This document shows positions 57,606-64,000 of a DNA stretch of 64,000 nt, one piece after another. This DNA is from Patagioenas fasciata. Its lineage: Eukaryota > Chordata > Aves > Columbiformes > Columbidae. Numbering within the stretch: position 1 is the first letter of the stretch; every line of letters begins with the position of its first letter. Both the position numbers and the translations under genes were made by a program. Location of the stretch: assembly GCF_037038585.1 (NCBI RefSeq), contig NC_092520.1, positions 122,730,001-122,794,000 of the forward strand. Direction: 5' to 3'. Below the pieces are notes generated by a model. It made no database searches and was not told where the DNA came from. It saw only the letters and a list, made by a program, of their open reading frames with translations.

Positions 57606-60600
57606 GGACAGTTGTTTCCAGAGGATTTGAGATTGCAATGTGAACTCTAACTCTTGATTTTTCAAAGAAATAAATGGTTGCTGTTGACGGTTTCTGAAGA
57701 ACTTCCCACCAGATGCTGGCCAGAAGTGCAAGTCTCATTGCTGACCTCTGAGTGATGGGAGTTATAAATTTCTTCTCCTGGGAGTTTGATGCTCTGAGAT
57801 TAGACAGGTCACCTCTCCATGCACAAAAGGAAGGGAGTGAGCCCACAGCACCGCTGCCCTGGGCACAGTGAGGGCAAGCTGTGGTTTTTCCAGGCAAAAG
57901 GGCATTTTTTACCATGTGGAAGAGCAGAAAGGCTGCTTTCTGTGATCTGGGAGCTTCTGCTTGGCACGCCAGCCATGAGAGAAGTTGTGCTGGAAGAGCA
58001 GGGCAGGAACCAAACAAGTGAGGGTTGGGGCTGATGTGTAGTAGTTGGGTTAAATGACCTTAGAGAAATTAGATTGGCTACCCTCCACAGAAGTTAAACA
58101 AATGCAGAATTACAGGTTTCCTCAGGGAAACCTCAAGGTTCTTTGTAAAAGGCTGCGTTTTTGGCTGACAGCCTGCTCATCAGAACCTGTCAAGATGTTT
58201 GCTTTTGTTTTCCAGTCACAGTGCATTGTTCAGTTCCTACAGCTGTGTCCTCTCCTTGTGTGCTTTTGTCTCTGGCATACTCAAGGATGCTGTTATTCTT
58301 AGTCTTGAATTATGCTGACATACGGGACAGGAAGGTGAAGTATCTGCTAGAGATAACAACTTCTGTGCATGGTTGTGGTGATGGAAAGAGAGAGTCTTCA
58401 AAACCCCAGCAGGCAGGGCTGGATTTTTAGAAAAGAGGGAGTTAGCTGGTAAAATATCACTCTGATGGCAGTATGAGGCTGACTTTTTATTTTTGCCTTG
58501 GGTGTTTTCTCATTGCCCCAGCACACTGACTAACCAGCCCGAGGTTGGGGCAGCTCCTCCAGCTGCCTCTGAAGAAGTGGTGAATGCATGCTTGTTTTTT
58601 TTCCTGTATCCCTTCCTCATCCTTCACAGATCCATTAATTTTGCCTCTGTACAACATATTTCCAGTTTCCAAGTCTGAGAATTAGACTTTCTGGATGCTT
58701 CTGTGTGAGTTTTTCCCTGTTGTGTTGTCCCATGTGCCTACTTGCTTCTCTTCTGCATTACCCGCCTGCTACCTGGCTAACTAAAACACTACTTGCTTTG
58801 AAAGCATGATGGCAGCTATTCTCCAAGTCTGTTCCGTAACAAGATGTTCAAGGAAGGAAACAGAGGATAATTTTAGAAGCTAAGAGCATATATGGGGGAG
58901 TTTTTTTGTGGATTTTTTTCCTTGATGTAGGCTGAAGTTAGCGGCAGAATTAGCACTGGTCAAGAATTTGCATGTTGATGACCAGTATTTATCACCCAGA
59001 AAGGTTTAAAGGCTTAGAAACAATTAAATGTGTTTTTCTGAGACCACGTGCAGTGACCAACATTCACTTTCTGTACATAGTTATCACCTGCTGCCTCCTC
59101 TCCAAGTCCTCATGCCATTTTTCACTCTGCATCTCTATTTCTGTACAGCCAGCTGCCTCATGGTGGCTGATGATTTTGTGTGTCAGAAGAAACTGACTTC
59201 GTGGTGTTTCCAGTGGCTCCAAAAGCTCACCAGCGCTGACACTGGGGTGGGTAGTGTGCCTTCTGACATTCATCAATCTTCATGCATTATCTTCAATAAA
59301 ACTCTGCCTGGATTATATCTGAAGCAGGCTGTCTGCCCTGTCTTAGTAGGAACACATGTGAGTAATGAGTTTTTTAGTCAACCCTCAAACTGCTGACGCA
59401 AGAGAGGTGATCTATAGCTTATGTGTGCTGGAAGGATTGGTATCTCCCTGGGGGATCGAGTGGCCTTCCGCCAAGGGATACACAGAGGTGGCTCGAAGGA
59501 AGTGGGAACAACAGGAGCTTGGTGCTTTGAGCCACGTATGGCCACCTGGACAGACAGAACTAGGCAGCAAAGAACAAGATTTTAGCCCAGCCTTGCTAAT
59601 CTGGGTTTCCTTAAGGAAACAGAAGAGATGGATTTCCTTACTAGTCACAGCCTCAATTTCAGAAAACAATGCAACTGAGTGTAGCAGGCTGACAAAAGGA
59701 AGCAGGGTGTTTCCCACTGCTTACTTGAAACGGGGTTTAAGCAGGTCATGCCTTGGCAGATGAAGCATGTATCAGACAGATTGCCTGTTCTGGCAATGGT
59801 AGGTTAACAAACTATTAGTTAATGTACTTTGGTAAGGAAACATACTGTGAGAGTGACAGATTTATGTTTTATTTCACCCACTCTTAAAGTGTTTCTGATT
59901 TCAGCTTCTTTCTTCTTAATACTGTCCTTCCCTGTTCAGGCTTCCCTGACCCCCTTGTTCCTCTCAGTCCTGGGCAAGTCCCTTTCTGGTTGCTCTTTTG
60001 TTCTTTGCAAAGTTCTTGCCTGAAGAGTGCTATTTTCTTTCTTATCTGGATACTCTCTCCATCTGACTGCTCCTGTTTCCTGTCTGATACCCGAAAGTTC
60101 ACAGTGGTCACTCCATCACATGAAGATGTTGTTATGTCCCTGGGTCATAATAACCACATGGTGAAAATAGTTCCAGTGAAAACTCATGCTTGTTTTGAAA
60201 CTAGAAGGCAACACCTCTAGGAAAGGCAAATAACCCGAACACCAGTAGACAGACCAGGGAAAAATGGAGGTGGCTGTCTCTTTGCAGGAGATCTACAGGG
60301 CCCACGTCCTGGGTATGCAGCACCTGGAGCTCATGTGGAGCCCACTGACATGTCTTCTCCTCCCTTGCTGAGCTGCAATGGTTGTCCCTTCAAGATGCAT
60401 GAAAAAAGAGAATATGCAACTGTGGGCCTGACTGAATAATGTGATCAGTGTTTCACCATGAAGAAGAAGGGAAACGTGCTCTCACTACTGCTACACTAGT
60501 GTTAAATTTTATTTTTATTAAGCAGCTAGGGATTTCAGGTAGCTGATTTTTCGTAGGGGTGGTAAATATTTGTGTTGTTCTGCCTCTTTTGTCATGGCAA

Positions 60601-62040
60601 AATCTGTGATAAGAAATCAAAAGGTAATTATGAATTACACTTGGTAGGGCTTGTTTTCTTGCTGGACAAGCCAGCCTGGGAGCAAGCACTCTGGTGATAA
60701 GAGCAGCACTAGGAAAATGCATGATGCTTTTATGGAAACACAGGAGGATATTTTCTTGGGTAGTATGGAAAACATAGAGGTGAGAGGCATCTGGCTTGTT
60801 TCCCTGCCAGCCATGAGCATCCTGACAAGAACCTGCATGGGAGTGGTTTCACTGGAAGAGATGACAGAGGTTGTGTGTCCTGCTCTGACTCCAAACCGCA
60901 TGCCTGGAGCCAAGTAGCTGCATACGGATGCTCAGTATGCTTTTCTCTTGCTCTGACCACCATAGGTGCAATTCTGAACATGTGTTGGGCAGCAGCTCAA
61001 AGGACTTCCTGGTGGCCACCCTGCTGCTTACAGCAGGTACTCTACCCTTCCACGTCCAGGCAAGCCTGTGCCCTCCCCTGGTGTTCCTAATTCTTCCTGA
61101 AACCACTGAGTTTCTCTATAGATAGGGAGATGTAAGAAAATGTATATGAAACTTTTTCCAGTCTATGTGGAAGAACGGGACTGGAATTCAGGGTTAAATG
61201 AAAGTAAATTCATCCTTGCTTGATCTGGAGTTATGGCAGGATCTCAGACAAGCTATTCAGAAATATTTTAACACTGAGCTGTGTAGTGTTTACTGGGATC
61301 TGAGATCAATATTTTAGTTTCAGAATTTGGGGAGAATTTGTTGCAATACTATAATTGATAGAGTAGGGGTGCTGTTGACCACGATTCTTTTGCAGTGAAT
61401 AGTTCCTCTCTCCCCCTACCTCATCTCTCCCACCTCAGTGAAGCCCTTCCTAATTTGCAGCTGAGAATCCTACCTTCTAAACAGATCTGGGCACCAGAGG
61501 GGCTAAATCTTGTTGCAACTTGCAGTAGTAACCCTGAACTGAGACCCTTTTCCCATTATTACTTTCCCCATGTTGATCAGACACATTTTGGGTTGGCTGC
61601 CTGGATGTTTGGCTGCAATGTTTGAGAAAGATCAGACCAGCCACTTGAGAAACTGGAAAACTGGGATTGGAGAAAATTAGAGAAACTGGGATTCTTGAAC
61701 AATCTGGCCGCATTATAAGCAAAAGTTGTGTTTTCATTGGAAGAGCGGAAATCCCAGGGCTGGGAAGGACCAACAACGTGAGTTCATGGGGTACATACAC
61801 GTAGGAGGCTGTTGGTGATCTACCAAGAGTGAGAAATGCTGAGGGGGAGCCCCTTTGGCCTGGTCCTGTCCACTCCAAATCGCTAGGGCAGCAGAGGCAG
61901 TGTGAAGCCCCATGGCTGACAGACAACATCAGGCTGCTGGAGTTACTCAGCGTGGCCTTGTTTAACACTCGAGGTTTTTGCTGCTGTCTCCCAGTTGTGT
62001 TTCCTGTGAATTGTTTTTTTGGGACTGTGAAGAGGTGGTT

Positions 62041-62104
62041 TTTGTGGGGTTTTTTTTGTTTGTTTTGTTTTGGGTTTTCCTGTTTTCTTTTTTTTTTTTT
62101 TTTT
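62041..62104. repeat. T-rich tract ending in a poly(T) run
   Basis: GTTTT-type units followed by about 18 T. Read on the minus strand it could be the poly(A) of a retroposed sequence, but no body was recognised. Confidence 0.75.
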
Positions 62105-63719
62105 GAGTGCTCCTCTGGCCTTAGCTCTTCAGACACATTTCTGTTAGTGCTGGCAGGCCAGATTTGTGTGAAAAACTTTGATCCGATGTTGGATTTTGGA
62201 ACAATAAAACTCCTACTGTGGGCTAAACGTGATGGCTTACAGTCAGTATGAAGAGCTCATTATGCCTTTATTTTTTTACATGTTACCAGTGCTCTCATCT
62301 ATGGAAAAATCTCTGTTCCCATGGGAATAGGAACTATGTGTCTGCTAGCCAACCCAGATATTTTCCCACTCCATTCCCACACAGCTTTGAATGTTAATCT
62401 GGACAATTTAAAGAACCTAGGGGTAAAATTAGCCCTAGAAAGCAGTATGGGCACCCAGCATCTAGAAAAATTGTTACAATAAAAGCGGAGAAGACTGAGC
62501 CATGGCAAAAGATCAGACGTGGAAACCTCAAATGGTGTCAGCAGCTGACTGGGCAGACTAGAACAGATCTCTGGTTTCCTGGAAGCACTCCTCATGAATT
62601 TTCACCTTGTGTTCAAAGTAAGGTTTCTGCTGTGATATCTCCCTTCCTCAAGCTTTTTTATATTAGCGGAAAGGTCAGTATTTTAATATAACAGGGGATA
62701 TCTTCCCAGAAACAGCACAATTGTTTCTTCTGGTCTTTATGACCTTCTTATAAGTTTGAAAAATTCAGAGGATAAGTGGTAAATAATAAGCATGAATTTA
62801 TTTGCTCTCAGCCTAATTTGTATTATGTGGATCATACAGCAAATTATTCAACACAGGCTCTAAAGCCTCTGCTCAGTGATTTTACACCACTCGGGATAGC
62901 ACAAGCACACCTAATTTATTATCCTTGCTTTGTTTGCTTGCACTGTGTACAGAATGGCTGTTTTGATGGTCTGTATATAATATTTTCCGTTACAGAGTGT
63001 GCTTGGGCAGATACAGCTTTCATATAGCTACATGTTTCATATGTTTAACCAATTGTATGGATATGCATTTGTTAGCCTTTCCTGCTGAAATATTTGAGAG
63101 AGAGTTTTGGACTCTGTTTAGAATTTTCAGGTATTTATATCCTTTTGAGAAAATAGTTAGCTGTTTCTCAAAGGAGAAAAATGTCCCTGAACAGGCGTTT
63201 AGGAGAAGTGGAGCTGTTGATACAGCCCTGTCCCAAAACACTGTCTGTCTTAGTGCATAGATGATATGATTCAGATGTTTACAAATCGTTCTTCTCTGCT
63301 GGCATACACATATATGGTGTATTCCATTCTAAAATGAAGAATTTTTATTCATCTTGTCATTGTATAAATAATGTTAGGTCAAAAAAAGAAAATATTACTT
63401 CACTGTCTTTACTACCAGAAGCTTTGCTTTCAAAAATAGAGTAAATGTAAACAATTGCTTTTTTTGCCTTTCCCACTGAAATGGTGGAAGGTACCATCAG
63501 TGGAATAAACAAATATTTAACCAGAGAAGTATTTCAAAGTTTAGTAAGTCTTTAACTTAAAGTATTCCATAATGTTTTATTTTACCTTTATAAATTACTA
63601 TGAAAATGTTTCACATTAAGGAATCGATAACTTGTAAACAACATTTAACAATGTAAAATTTTACATCTTCTGACTCTGATTTGCTGCTCTGGTTGAAGGT
63701 AAGAGACTACAGTAGAGGT

Positions 63720-63735
63720 AAAAAAAAAAAAAAAA
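63720..63735. repeat. Poly(A) run of 16 bases
   Basis: Homopolymer with no recognised element attached. Confidence 0.8.
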
Positions 63736-64000
63736 GCAAGCAGTGATTAGGAAGTACAACAAATCAAATAAGATGTGCTGAGACTTTAGACAGAGGTTGG
63801 ATTTTTTTGATGAATCTCCTTTCTCAGTGGAATTTCCAAACCAGTAACTATTTGGAAATGGAGTTTCCTGAGTTTCTCTTACCTTGCATGAAGAGGAATT
63901 GTCTTAAAGGAAGAGCTGATTAGAACCTCCACGCAGATCTGTATCCTTGTCTTCAGAGCACTGAAAGACAGACAGTGGTGGAGCCAATCCCCGTGGTCAG

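Larger units (their letters stand above)
48012..64000. other. Downstream flank of gene C, no gene recognised
   Basis: Sixteen kilobases of AT-rich sequence. Both strands were read for Ig-domain or ITIM exons expected of BTLA, the downstream neighbour of mammalian CD200, without success. Only repeats were found: an old CR1-like piece, a GAATA array, T- and A-runs and a TA run. Long introns or distal regulatory DNA cannot be excluded. Confidence 0.5.

Noticed and set aside
57526-58017. 163-codon minus-strand open frame
   Set aside because: Its end is the translated GAATA microsatellite (repeated SILFY); the remainder lacks similarity.
61477-62136. 219-codon minus-strand open frame, the longest in the window
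   Set aside because: It starts in a lysine run encoded by the antisense of a T-rich tract and shows no domain or conserved motif. A retroposed gene fragment cannot be excluded, but nothing supports it.

Overview
The window looks like bird (Aves) genomic DNA. The evidence is several CR1 LINE 3' ends, two of them finishing in the avian TTCTATGATTCTATGA tail, an avian-type endogenous retrovirus relic, and low gene density with intact vertebrate GT-AG exons. No prokaryotic features, tRNA, rRNA or CRISPR were recognised.

The real content is a tandem cluster of three CD200 (OX-2)-family genes, all on the + strand and all built as leader / IgV / IgC2 / transmembrane exon with the same intron phase (1) at the first three junctions. 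Gene A (about 11.57-20.74 kb) has a TATA-box promoter, a two-exon cytoplasmic end and a 3' flank with an AU-rich element. Gene B (about 29.57-32.55 kb, possibly to 34.5 kb) has a diverged IgV that lacks the family's extra cysteine pair, and a tail ending in a tyrosine motif. Gene C (42.68 to at least 47.02 kb) is closest to mammalian CD200 and is preceded by the only CpG island in the window (about 40.44-40.99 kb). I take C as the CD200 orthologue and A and B as paralogues.

Between B and C lies a broken second copy of gene B. Sequence matching the region upstream of B (26.51-26.62 kb) is joined directly to sequence matching B's 3' part (31.62-32.69 kb), so a tandem copy has lost its leader, IgV and IgC2 exons and kept only membrane and tail exons (37.41-37.82 kb). 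These exons are open, the membrane exon has acquired its own stop, and an arginine sits in the shortened membrane segment. Retroviral relics and a CR1 copy fill the rest of 36.5-39.0 kb.

The flanks (1-11.4 kb, 21.6-29.5 kb and 48-64 kb) show no convincing gene. They hold CR1 fragments, an unidentified 390-bp dispersed repeat also present behind gene B, homopolymer and T-rich tracts, and a GAATA pentanucleotide array. In mammals CD200 is followed by BTLA; I looked for a BTLA Ig or ITIM exon on the minus strand downstream of C and found none.

Together the three genes would encode type I membrane proteins with two Ig domains, the architecture of ligands for inhibitory CD200 receptors. Their ectodomains are alike but their cytoplasmic tails share little, which suggests divergence in signalling or trafficking.
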